Shown in pieces: positions 1 to 5,918 of a DNA stretch of 13,746 bases. The first letter of the stretch is position 1. Each line of letters starts with the position of its first letter. The DNA is from Chlorobiota bacterium (lineage in GTDB: Bacteria; Bacteroidota; Ignavibacteria; Ignavibacteriales; Ignavibacteriaceae). The stretch spans positions 1 through 13,746 of the forward strand of contig RHKR01000015.1 of assembly GCA_008363265.1 (NCBI GenBank), given 5' to 3'. The notes below the pieces were generated by a model. That model was not told the DNA's origin. It did not search any database and worked only from the letters and a program-made list of their open reading frames with translations. The position numbers and the translations under genes are program-made.

Positions 1-167
1 AATTTATACCTGAAAAATAAGAATTTTATCCTTATTGACAAACGGTATTCTAACTTTTTTTAATAATATTTTGAATTCTAATGAATGGAATATAAACAGG
101 AGGGAGATTTACTGCAGTAGGCCGTAAAATAGCGGTAAAATAGAGGCTTACGAATACGGGGGTTAGG

Positions 168-323
168 TTACTTCATAAGCTTTAATCTTCTGGCAGCATA
201 ATTAAACGCGGCAACCGGATTGCCTTTTGATTGAAGCAACCCGGTTCCGAAGTGGAGTACAAACATGGCCAGCATCCGTTTGGGGATCAGTTTGTGGCCG
301 TTTTTAAGAATAAAATCGAGCAT
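168..323 (-). CDS. Small hypothetical protein, 51 aa
   Basis: An ATG-to-TAA frame of 51 codons on the minus strand. I do not recognise the family. The product is basic (many Lys and Arg, ending in RRLKLMK) and has a moderately hydrophobic centre around residues 18-30 (LAMFVLHFGTGLL), too short and polar to call a membrane segment with confidence. The frame is closed by a TAA eight codons upstream of the ATG, so the start is well bounded. No strong ribosome binding site is visible. It starts 44 bp after the stop of the DUF1232 gene on the same strand, so the two could share a transcript. Residue composition looks like protein rather than noise, but the frame is short enough to be chance. Confidence 0.45.
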   Translation of the reverse strand: MLDFILKNGHKLIPKRMLAMFVLHFGTGLLQSKGNPVAAFNYAARRLKLMK

Positions 324-367
324 TACTGTTAAAACCTGATTAGTTTAAGAAAGTGTTGATCATGATC

Positions 368-751
368 CTAAAGGTCAAGGTGATAGGTTCCACCCGAGAG
401 TCTTCTGAGAACTTCATCAGCTTTCCTGCTGTGCTCCTCGGTTATCAGGGCACCGCCCTGTCCGATCATGAATGCAACCGCAAGTGCGTCATCCGCAAAA
501 CCCGCAACCGGGAGGAGGTCAGGCACCAGGTCGAAAGGAAGGATCACATACCCGATGACGCCGGCCGCGAGAGCTTTGTACCAGAATGGGGTTTTGGGAT
601 CGATGAAGCAGAAATAGAGTTGCAGGAGAGGTCTTATGAACTTCAGCTTTGGTCCGAACGATCTGATGAATTCCTCGAATTTCTCTTTTGTGAAATATTC
701 CGAGTATTTTGTGAAGTCAAGTGATTTGATGATTTGGCCGATATTTTTCAT
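368..751 (-). CDS. DUF1232 (YkvA-like) small membrane protein
   Basis: A 127-residue protein matching the DUF1232 family. The diagnostic core at about residues 68-90 contains GYVILPFDLVPDLLPVAG followed by FADDALAV, the family pattern of a short hydrophobic hairpin with conserved Pro-Asp and Asp-Asp pairs. Members are small, probably membrane-associated proteins of unknown biochemical role. The N-terminal third is charged and probably helical. I chose the ATG at 751, which has an AAGAGA stretch about 7 bases upstream. An in-frame ATG at 781 would add ten Lys-rich residues encoded by low-complexity sequence and has no visible ribosome binding site. The gene lies downstream of the Crp/Fnr gene on the same strand, across about 200 bp. 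Family assignment is secure; function is not. Confidence 0.85.
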   Translation of the reverse strand: MKNIGQIIKSLDFTKYSEYFTKEKFEEFIRSFGPKLKFIRPLLQLYFCFIDPKTPFWYKALAAGVIGYVILPFDLVPDLLPVAGFADDALAVAFMIGQGGALITEEHSRKADEVLRRLSGGTYHLDL

Positions 752-933
752 TTTATTCTCTTTTGTGTTTTTGTGTTTCATCCATTAAGAGTCGGGGTTT
801 CTTCTTTTTTCCGGAACAGGTTTGATTTTTATTCTCCCGTCTCCTTCATTTCCCAAACTCTAAACACAGAGAGTATCATAGATGTAATTTTTCCGGAATC
901 CCTTAAAACATTCCTCTCCGCCGAAGGTGGATA

Positions 934-961
934 ACATTTCACATTTCACATTTCACATTTC
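934..961. repeat. Heptamer tandem repeat (acatttc x4) at the end of the Crp/Fnr gene
   Basis: Four perfect head-to-tail copies of acatttc, read on the minus strand as GAAATGT. The array overlaps the last codons and the TGA stop of the regulator gene. Because the unit is 7 bp and each junction makes a TGA on the minus strand, successive copies present stops in all three frames. Confidence 0.9.
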
Positions 962-1543
962 CCTCATCGCTTCACTCTTCACCTTGCTTAAAAACTCGGG
1001 CGTGATACCGATATAGGAGGCGATCTGTTTTTGCGGGAGTGTGTTGATGAGGGTGGGGTAAACGCTGCAGAATTTCAGGTAGCGCTCTTTGGCGGTGAGG
1101 GCGAGGTTGTCGAGGAGGCGGCGGTGGCTGTTGACGAGGGAGTTCTCGGTGATGATGCGGAAATAGCGTTCGAGGGCGGGGACCTCGTCGAAGAGGGCGA
1201 GCTGGTCGCGCCGGGTGAGGAGCAGCACTTCGGTATCTTCGAGGGCGTTGATGTTCAGGTTGCTCTCTTTTTCAGAAATGTAGCTGTACATGTCGGTAAT
1301 CCACCAGTTGGCCGGGGCGAACTGGAGGATGTGCTCGAAGCCGTTGTCATCGATCGAATATGATCGCATGCAGCCGCTGAGAACGAACGCGGCGGAGCGG
1401 GCGATCTGCCCTTCATGCAGGAAGTATTGCTTCCGTTTGATGGTTTTTGCGGTAAGATATGCCGCGATCTTCTCCTGGTCAGCTTGTGTGAGTGAAGTAT
1501 GGCGCTTTATTCCTTCAAAGAGGCCTTTGGCTTTCTCGATCAT
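953..1543 (-). CDS. Crp/Fnr-family transcriptional regulator
   Basis: A 196-residue regulator with an N-terminal cyclic-nucleotide-binding-type beta-barrel (about residues 15-115) and a C-terminal DNA-binding helix-turn-helix (about 168-190, core QKQIASYIGITPEFLSKVK). This is the short Bacteroidota-style Crp/Fnr type. The barrel has GCMRSYSIDDNGFEHILQF where cAMP-binding members carry their phosphate-binding arginine signature, so cAMP is probably not the ligand. No Fe-S cysteine cluster of the FNR kind is seen. I chose the ATG at 1543, with AGG 9 bases upstream, because it gives the usual family length. A GTG at 1612 would add 23 unconserved residues and its Shine-Dalgarno is too close. The gene is divergent from the D-cysteine desulfhydrase gene and is a plausible regulator of that pair and of itself. 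The last residues and stop lie in a heptamer repeat. Confidence 0.88.
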   Translation of the reverse strand: MIEKAKGLFEGIKRHTSLTQADQEKIAAYLTAKTIKRKQYFLHEGQIARSAAFVLSGCMRSYSIDDNGFEHILQFAPANWWITDMYSYISEKESNLNINALEDTEVLLLTRRDQLALFDEVPALERYFRIITENSLVNSHRRLLDNLALTAKERYLKFCSVYPTLINTLPQKQIASYIGITPEFLSKVKSEAMREM

Positions 1544-1584
1544 TTTCTTTACCTGATGATTTACGAATTCAATTACACAAAGAT

Positions 1585-1598
1585 GGGGAATTTTCCCC
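1585..1598. promoter_or_regulatory. Short inverted repeat upstream of the Crp/Fnr start
   Basis: GGGGAA and TTCCCC arms separated by two bases, 42 bp upstream of the chosen ATG of the regulator. On the minus strand it sits just before CATCTTTG, one base off the TAnnTTTG promoter consensus. It could be an operator or chance. Only the symmetry is observed. Confidence 0.3.
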
Positions 1599-1631
1599 GG
1601 ATTTTCGCACACTCCTCCCCCCGGCCGCGCC

Positions 1632-1676
1632 TTGTTATTCCATGAATTGGTTAATTTTGTTCAGTTATTAACAAAA
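1632..1676 (+). promoter_or_regulatory. Promoter and possible operator for the desulfhydrase-hydrolase pair
   Basis: TAATTTTG at 1652-1659 matches the Bacteroidota -7 consensus TAnnTTTG exactly, with a TTG 17 bases upstream (1632-1634), somewhat tighter than the usual 19 or so. An inverted repeat TTTTGTT-N8-AACAAAA (1655-1676, 22 bp) overlaps this box. That is the size and symmetry expected of a Crp/Fnr dimer site, and the divergent neighbour encodes such a regulator. Binding is inference; the boxes are seen. Confidence 0.5.
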
Positions 1677-1690
1677 ATTACGAGCGTGAA

Positions 1691-2719
1691 ATGTTCAGCA
1701 AACTCCCCCGTCTGAAACTTGCAAATCTCCCCACTCCCCTTGAACAGGCACCCAAACTGGCGGAACATCTTGGACTGGAAAAACTCCTTATCAAACGCGA
1801 CGACCTCACAGGCCTCGCGATGGGGGGCAACAAGGCCCGGAAGCTAGAGTTCGAGCTCGCGCATGTTGTGGCGGAGGGTTACGACACGATCATCACGGTG
1901 GGCGGACAGCAGTCGAACCATGCCAGAATGACCGCGGCGGCGGCCCGGAAGCTGGGGATGGATGTGAAGCTTGTGCTCGGCGGGGCTGATTTCAGCGAGT
2001 TGAAGGGAAACCTCCTCCTCGATACCCTTTTCGGGGCGGAGATCCGCTATATAAACGGCAGCGACGATGATGACGACCTGGAGACATTTCAGCTTGCATG
2101 GCGGGATGAATTGGTGGCGGCCGGAAAGAAGCCCTACGCCCTTCCACTCGGAGGGTCAACCCCGCGGGGAACGATGGGTTATGTGCTCGCGATGCAGGAA
2201 CTGGCTCTTCAGCTTGATGACGACAGGGTACAGATATTCCTCCCCGTAGGCTCGTGCGGAACGCTCGCGGGTGTGGTGCTCGGCGCCGCGATATTCTTTC
2301 CAAACGCGGATATCTACGGCATCAGTGTATCGAGGACAAAAGAAAATATAATATCAAGAACGGTTGAACTGGCGAAAGCCACCGCCCGGCTGATGAAACA
2401 GCCTGAAACACTGGCCGAAAAGCCGTTCCACGTTTACGACTGCTACCATGAGGAGTACGCGAAGCATATAAAGATCGCCCGCGATGCCGCCGATGACTGC
2501 GCGCTTCTTGAGGGACTGATAGTGGATCAGATATATACAGGCAAGGCGATGGCTGGACTCTTCGATCTGGCCCGGAAAGGTGTGCTAAAGCGCGACTTCC
2601 CTGTCATCTTCCTCCACACGGGGGGCATGCCGGAGATTTTCGCCGAAACTCTCAAATACGGCGATTACCCCGGCTGCACGAAGTTCTTACCGGAAGAGGT
2701 AAGGAGCCTGAGAAAGTGA
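1691..2719 (+). CDS. dcyD: D-cysteine desulfhydrase-type PLP enzyme
   Basis: A 342-residue fold-type II PLP enzyme of the ACC deaminase / D-cysteine desulfhydrase family, full length. The PLP lysine is K48 in GGNKARKLEF, and the phosphate/substrate loop is GGQQSNHARM at 71-80. Two positions separate the two activities in published work on this family. Here YTGK at 282-285 has Thr after the catalytic Tyr, where ACC deaminases have Glu, and HTGG at 309-312 has Thr where ACC deaminases have Leu. Both favour D-cysteine desulfhydrase, which converts D-cysteine to pyruvate, H2S and ammonia. The product is cytosolic, with no signal peptide. The ATG at 1691 lies about 32 bp after a promoter-like box. 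The stop overlaps the next gene's start by one base (TGATG), so the two are probably translationally coupled. Substrate is inferred, not proven. Confidence 0.85.
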   Translation: MFSKLPRLKLANLPTPLEQAPKLAEHLGLEKLLIKRDDLTGLAMGGNKARKLEFELAHVVAEGYDTIITVGGQQSNHARMTAAAARKLGMDVKLVLGGADFSELKGNLLLDTLFGAEIRYINGSDDDDDLETFQLAWRDELVAAGKKPYALPLGGSTPRGTMGYVLAMQELALQLDDDRVQIFLPVGSCGTLAGVVLGAAIFFPNADIYGISVSRTKENIISRTVELAKATARLMKQPETLAEKPFHVYDCYHEEYAKHIKIARDAADDCALLEGLIVDQIYTGKAMAGLFDLARKGVLKRDFPVIFLHTGGMPEIFAETLKYGDYPGCTKFLPEEVRSLRK

Positions 2720-3846
2720 TGAAAAAACTTAAAATCGCGGCTTTGTTTCTGCTGACTTCCATCGCGACGCATGCCCAGAACGACACTGTAGTCCCCCACA
2801 AGTTTGAGCCCGTGCCGTACGGAGTCCCTGATATCGAGGTGGTAATTGCAACCGCTGATAGTCTGATCCCCCTCCTTCAGAAACAGTATAATATCCCCGG
2901 AGTATCCTGCGTGATCATCAGAGGCAACTTGATCGCGTGGTCGAAGAGTTTTGGCGTAACAGATGTCAGGACGGGCGAACCTGTGACGGATAAAACGATG
3001 TTCGAGGCCTGCTCGATGAGTAAGCCTGTGTTCGCCTACATCGCGATGAAACTGGTGGAAGAGGGATTACTTAAACTTGATGAACCCATTTGGACCATCT
3101 TCGATGACCCGGCGTTCCAGGGACAGGAGTGGCGCAAGAAGATAACCCCACGAATGCTCCTTACTCACACATCAGGCCTTCCAAACTGGCGTCCGGGTGA
3201 TGATGAGGAAAACGGCTACCTCCCGATCGAGTTTGAGCCCGGCACCAAATTTCAGTACTCGGGCGAGGGGATGTACCTCCTCCAGAAAGTGGTTGAAAAG
3301 ATAACGGGCACAACCCTTGATGAACTGGCGGCAGAAACCATCTTCTCGCAGTTCTTCATGACGAACAGCAGTTTCATCTGGACCCCCGAATTCGACTCCC
3401 GCATCGCCTCAGGACACGACACTTCAGGGAATTTCATCAGAAAAACCAGCTACTCCCGCGCCAACGCCGGCTATACACTCTACTGCTCAGCGGAGGATTA
3501 TGCACATTTCCTGCTCGATGTAATGTCACCCATCCGCCCTGGTGATGCTTCCCTGGCTGCCGGAACAATTGATACAATGCTGGCCCGGCAGGTCGAATCC
3601 CCCTCCCGCGAACCGCAGAAAAGACCCGGAGGGAAAAACGGTATTAAAACTTTCCGCTCACTCGGCTGGGCGATCGATCAGACACCCACGGGTGATATCC
3701 ACTACCACAGCGGCTCGAACGGCTCCGGCTTCAAGTGCTACCATCAGTTCGACCGCGCCACCGGCTCCGGCATTGTGATCATGACCAACAGCCTCGGCGG
3801 CCTCGGCCTGTGGGATGCGCTCATTCAGCACCTCGGCGACTTATAA
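2719..3846 (+). CDS. Exported serine hydrolase, class C beta-lactamase / D-aminopeptidase type
   Basis: A 375-residue protein with a signal peptide (residues 1-19, cleavage likely after THA) and the three serine-acylase motifs of the beta-lactamase class C / penicillin-binding superfamily: S99-M-S-K102 (nucleophile and base), Y180-S-G182 in the position of YxN, and H330-S-G332 in the position of KTG. HTSGLPNW at 150-157 is also typical. Members include DD-carboxypeptidases, D-aminopeptidases, esterases and beta-lactamases, so the substrate cannot be read from sequence. YSG and HSG in place of YxN and KTG point away from a true beta-lactamase. It probably acts in the periplasm. I chose the ATG at 2719, sharing a base with the upstream TGA; the GTG at 2716 would add one residue. 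Coupling to the desulfhydrase suggests, but does not show, release of D-amino acids from peptides. Confidence 0.85.
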   Translation: MKKLKIAALFLLTSIATHAQNDTVVPHKFEPVPYGVPDIEVVIATADSLIPLLQKQYNIPGVSCVIIRGNLIAWSKSFGVTDVRTGEPVTDKTMFEACSMSKPVFAYIAMKLVEEGLLKLDEPIWTIFDDPAFQGQEWRKKITPRMLLTHTSGLPNWRPGDDEENGYLPIEFEPGTKFQYSGEGMYLLQKVVEKITGTTLDELAAETIFSQFFMTNSSFIWTPEFDSRIASGHDTSGNFIRKTSYSRANAGYTLYCSAEDYAHFLLDVMSPIRPGDASLAAGTIDTMLARQVESPSREPQKRPGGKNGIKTFRSLGWAIDQTPTGDIHYHSGSNGSGFKCYHQFDRATGSGIVIMTNSLGGLGLWDALIQHLGDL

Positions 3847-3877
3847 TAAGGTTGGTGTGCTTCAGAAAGGTGTAGTC

Positions 3878-3983
3878 AACCACAGAGCACACTGAGCACA
3901 CTGAGGAGAGAATTCAGAGAAACCGTCTCGAATATCTCAGGTTTCATAATCAAATCTCTGTGATCTCTGTGTGCTCGGTGGTT
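3878..3983. repeat. MITE-like imperfect inverted repeat, 106 bp
   Basis: Left arm 3878-3905 and right arm 3956-3983 pair over 28 positions with 5 mismatches (23 matches), separated by about 50 bp. Arm ends are AACCAC and GTGGTT. The arms are built of CACAGAG/CACTGAG-like words, and the left arm holds two direct copies of gagcacact. There is no coding capacity. This style of interspersed palindrome, with arms rich in cacagag, occurs in many environmental bacterial genomes. It lies between two genes that converge here. Confidence 0.75.
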
Positions 3984-4007
3984 TTTTGGGCGTCTATTGG
4001 CAAGGAT

Positions 4008-4036
4008 TAAAAAAGGCTGCCCTCATCAGGCAGCCT
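4008..4036 (-). terminator. Rho-independent terminator of the type IX cargo gene
   Basis: On the minus strand, an 8-bp perfect stem AGGCTGCC / GGCAGCCT (4029-4036 and 4014-4021) encloses a 7-base loop and is followed by a run of T. It lies about 76 bp past the stop of the 4112-5749 gene, in the right orientation to end that transcript. Confidence 0.88.
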
Positions 4037-4076
4037 CAACTTATTGGGTGTGTCTCAACGATTTTGCAATCGCTAA

Positions 4077-4090
4077 TCCGCCGCGGCGGA
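4077..4090. repeat. 14-bp perfect GC-rich palindrome
   Basis: TCCGCCGCGGCGGA is its own reverse complement. It lies between the heptamer remnants and the terminator, in the 3' untranslated region of the minus-strand cargo gene. Function is unknown. It is flanked by TTAGCGAT-like copies on both sides on the minus strand. Confidence 0.7.
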
Positions 4091-4118
4091 CTAATAACTG
4101 ATCGCTAAAAGCTATTTA
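4091..4118 (-). repeat. Decayed heptamer array across the stop of the cargo gene
   Basis: On the plus strand the segment reads as four 7-mers, ctaataa, ctgatcg, ctaaaag and ctattta. On the minus strand three of the four carry TAG at the same place in the unit and one has CAG. The copy at 4112-4118 supplies the real stop codon. Similarity to the ttattag units at 10710-10730 suggests the same repeat class, worn by mutation. Confidence 0.5.
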
Positions 4119-5749
4119 GCTAAGATCATTTTCCTCATCGATCTAAACTCACCGGCCTGGATCTCATAGAAGTAAACTCCTGAAGTCAGGTTTGCCGCGC
4201 TGAAATTAACAGAATGCTCGCCGGCAGGCATGAATCCGTTAACGAGTTCGGCAACTTTCTGGCCGAGAGCGTTGTAAACATTCAAAGTTACATTTCCTGC
4301 AACCGGCATCGCGTAGCGGATAACAGTGCTTGGATTGAACGGATTCGGGAAGTTCTGGCTCAAGTTGTATGAGGCAGGTGAAAGATCAACTTCTACAGTG
4401 TTCGAATAGGTGGTTGTACCGTCGAAATCGATCTGTTTCAGTCTGTAGGAATATTTTCCGGCAGAAACAGCGTCAGTATATGAGTAGCTGGAAGTGGAGG
4501 TAGTTGTTCCCTTGCCATCGACAAAAGCCACGGTTGAGAATTCGTTTCCGCTGCTTCTTTCGATCTCGAAGCCACGGTTGTTGGTTTCTGAAGCGGTTGC
4601 CCACTCGAGAAGAACGCCGTCAGCTGAAGAGGTAGCGCTGAACGAAGAAAGTTCAACCGGCACCACATCGACACCGAACTTCACATCGTCAAAATAGTAG
4701 GTTCTTTCACCGGCAATGGCACCTGTTACACCGAAGTTGAAGAAGATCGAAGCCTTGTTCAGGTAGGCGTTAAGATCGAGAGGTGTTGTTCCTGAGACAT
4801 GGTTGCCGAAATCGAACACAAGGGTCTGCCAAACATTTGCCACCGCGAGGGTTGCTTCAGTTTCGCATGAAACGGCACCGTTCTGGTAGTTTTCAACTTT
4901 TAGTCTCACCTGGATAGGGGCGTGAGGTGACCAGACGCGGACATTCATTCTCTTCTCCTGAGCGGTGAAAGGAACTTTTGCCGAGAAACCGGTCTGCTGA
5001 CCGCCTGCTGTTGCAGTGACAGTTGTTCCTGCCCAAAGCTCGGCAGTTGCGGTTTTGATAACTTTTCCAACATGGTTGTTGGCGTTTGTAGGATCAACAA
5101 CGATGGTTGACTGCTCAGCACCGCCGAAACCAACGAGTCCGTAGTTAACAGTAGGATCTTCGAAGGTAACAGGAAGGTTCATCTGGGTGAGGGTTGGGCC
5201 CCCGCCGCCGGAAACGAGTCTGATCTCATCAAAATAATAGGTGAAGTTCGGTCCACCGTTACCAACGGTTCCAAGATCAAAAATGAAAACCATTTTCGAG
5301 TATGTATTGGAAGTGTTGATGGTGCTGAAATCGAAGGTCAGTTCTTCCCACGCGTTGGCGACGGTACATGTATCCTGAAGTTCAAAGAAGATACCACCGT
5401 TAGTGGCGTTTTCAACTTTAAGGAGCAATCTTGCACCGACTACCGGCATAAAAACCTTCACTTTGAAGATCTTATTGGTCGAGAAATCGATATCTCCCGC
5501 CATAGCGATCCACGAACCGCCCCATGGATCGCCGGCATTCTTAACCATCTTGCCGGTAAATCCGGTAGTGTTAATGCCGCCGGGCGCGGGGTTGGCAACT
5601 CTTGTGGCCTGGCCGCCACCAAAGTCAGTAAATGTGTAATTGAGGGTACCGTTCTCAAAGTCGAACGGAAGAACCGGCTGACCCTGAGCGAAAACCGTTC
5701 CCGCCATCAGAAGTGCAGCCACGAAAAGCTGTAAAGCCTTGTTTTTCAT
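4112..5749 (-). CDS. Secreted protein with two beta-sandwich modules and type IX sorting domain
   Basis: A 545-residue exported protein. Residues 1-21 form a signal peptide (cleavage after VFA). Two related modules follow, about 26-180 and 191-360. Both open with a LPFDFENGT / LPVTFEDPT strand, contain a KVEN stretch, and close with YYFDEIRLV / YYFDDVKFG. They look like carbohydrate-binding-type jelly rolls. A VELSSFSA...EWATASETNNRGFEIERS segment at about 364-455 is an Fn3-like linker common in Ignavibacteria. The end, about 461-545, is a type IX secretion type-A sorting domain with NFPNPFNPST and GVYFYEI. The protein should cross the outer membrane by the type IX system and be processed at the C-terminus. 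No catalytic domain is seen, so it is probably a binding or adhesive surface protein. GGAG lies 5 bases before the ATG. It has its own promoter box and terminator, hence looks monocistronic. Confidence 0.9.
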   Translation of the reverse strand: MKNKALQLFVAALLMAGTVFAQGQPVLPFDFENGTLNYTFTDFGGGQATRVANPAPGGINTTGFTGKMVKNAGDPWGGSWIAMAGDIDFSTNKIFKVKVFMPVVGARLLLKVENATNGGIFFELQDTCTVANAWEELTFDFSTINTSNTYSKMVFIFDLGTVGNGGPNFTYYFDEIRLVSGGGGPTLTQMNLPVTFEDPTVNYGLVGFGGAEQSTIVVDPTNANNHVGKVIKTATAELWAGTTVTATAGGQQTGFSAKVPFTAQEKRMNVRVWSPHAPIQVRLKVENYQNGAVSCETEATLAVANVWQTLVFDFGNHVSGTTPLDLNAYLNKASIFFNFGVTGAIAGERTYYFDDVKFGVDVVPVELSSFSATSSADGVLLEWATASETNNRGFEIERSSGNEFSTVAFVDGKGTTTSTSSYSYTDAVSAGKYSYRLKQIDFDGTTTYSNTVEVDLSPASYNLSQNFPNPFNPSTVIRYAMPVAGNVTLNVYNALGQKVAELVNGFMPAGEHSVNFSAANLTSGVYFYEIQAGEFRSMRKMILAK

Positions 5750-5797
5750 TGTATCTCCATTTGATTAAAATGATCAATAATGGTTCAACAATCGTAC

Positions 5798-5805
5798 CAA
5801 AAATA
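5798..5805 (-). promoter_or_regulatory. TAnnTTTG promoter box of the cargo gene
   Basis: The minus strand reads TATTTTTG, an exact match to the Bacteroidota -7 consensus, placed about 50 bp before the ATG at 5749. No clean TTG -33 element is visible at the expected spacing, so the call is moderate. Confidence 0.45.
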
Positions 5806-5874
5806 AAAAGGCCTAAAACAGCTCTAAATCGAGGAAATTAAATCAGTTACAGCTTAGATAAGATGCCAGGAGCA

Positions 5875-5911
5875 TTATCAAAATAATAACGCTTACTTAT
5901 TGATTTGATAA
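5875..5911 (-). terminator. AT-rich 15-bp inverted repeat after rlmD, possible terminator
   Basis: Arms 5875-5889 and 5897-5911 pair over 15 positions with two mismatches around a 7-base loop; the outer 8 bp (TTATCAAA / TTTGATAA) are perfect. It begins 7 bp past the rlmD stop. There is no GC-rich stem and no U tract, so it is not a classical terminator. It may instead stabilise the 3' end of the message. Confidence 0.45.
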
Positions 5912-5918
5912 CTTAAGG

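Noticed and set aside
98..106. Strong Shine-Dalgarno-like AGGAGGGAG on the plus strand
   Set aside because: No start codon follows at a useful distance; the reading frames just downstream close quickly, so no gene can be supported.
123..144. Two near copies of gtaaaatag on the plus strand
   Set aside because: Only two short units, no larger structure; probably chance in AT-rich sequence.
1031..1363. 110-codon plus-strand frame opposite the Crp/Fnr gene
   Set aside because: Antisense shadow: Glu/Gly/Val-rich composition caused by GC-rich codons of the real gene, with no domain.
1544..1612. 23-residue N-terminal extension of the Crp/Fnr protein from a GTG start
   Set aside because: The extension is outside the usual family length, its ribosome binding site is too close to the GTG, and the ATG at 1543 has better spacing.
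1691..2719. ACC deaminase identity for the PLP enzyme
   Set aside because: The position after the catalytic Tyr is Thr rather than Glu, and the later loop has Thr rather than Leu, the combination associated with D-cysteine desulfhydrases.
2719..3846. True beta-lactamase (resistance gene)
   Set aside because: The SxxK serine is present but YSG and HSG replace YxN and KTG, and the coupled neighbour is metabolic; a general serine hydrolase is the safer call.
3878..3983. CRISPR-like repeat pair
   Set aside because: The arms are inverted rather than direct and there is only one pair; no spacer array and no cas genes.
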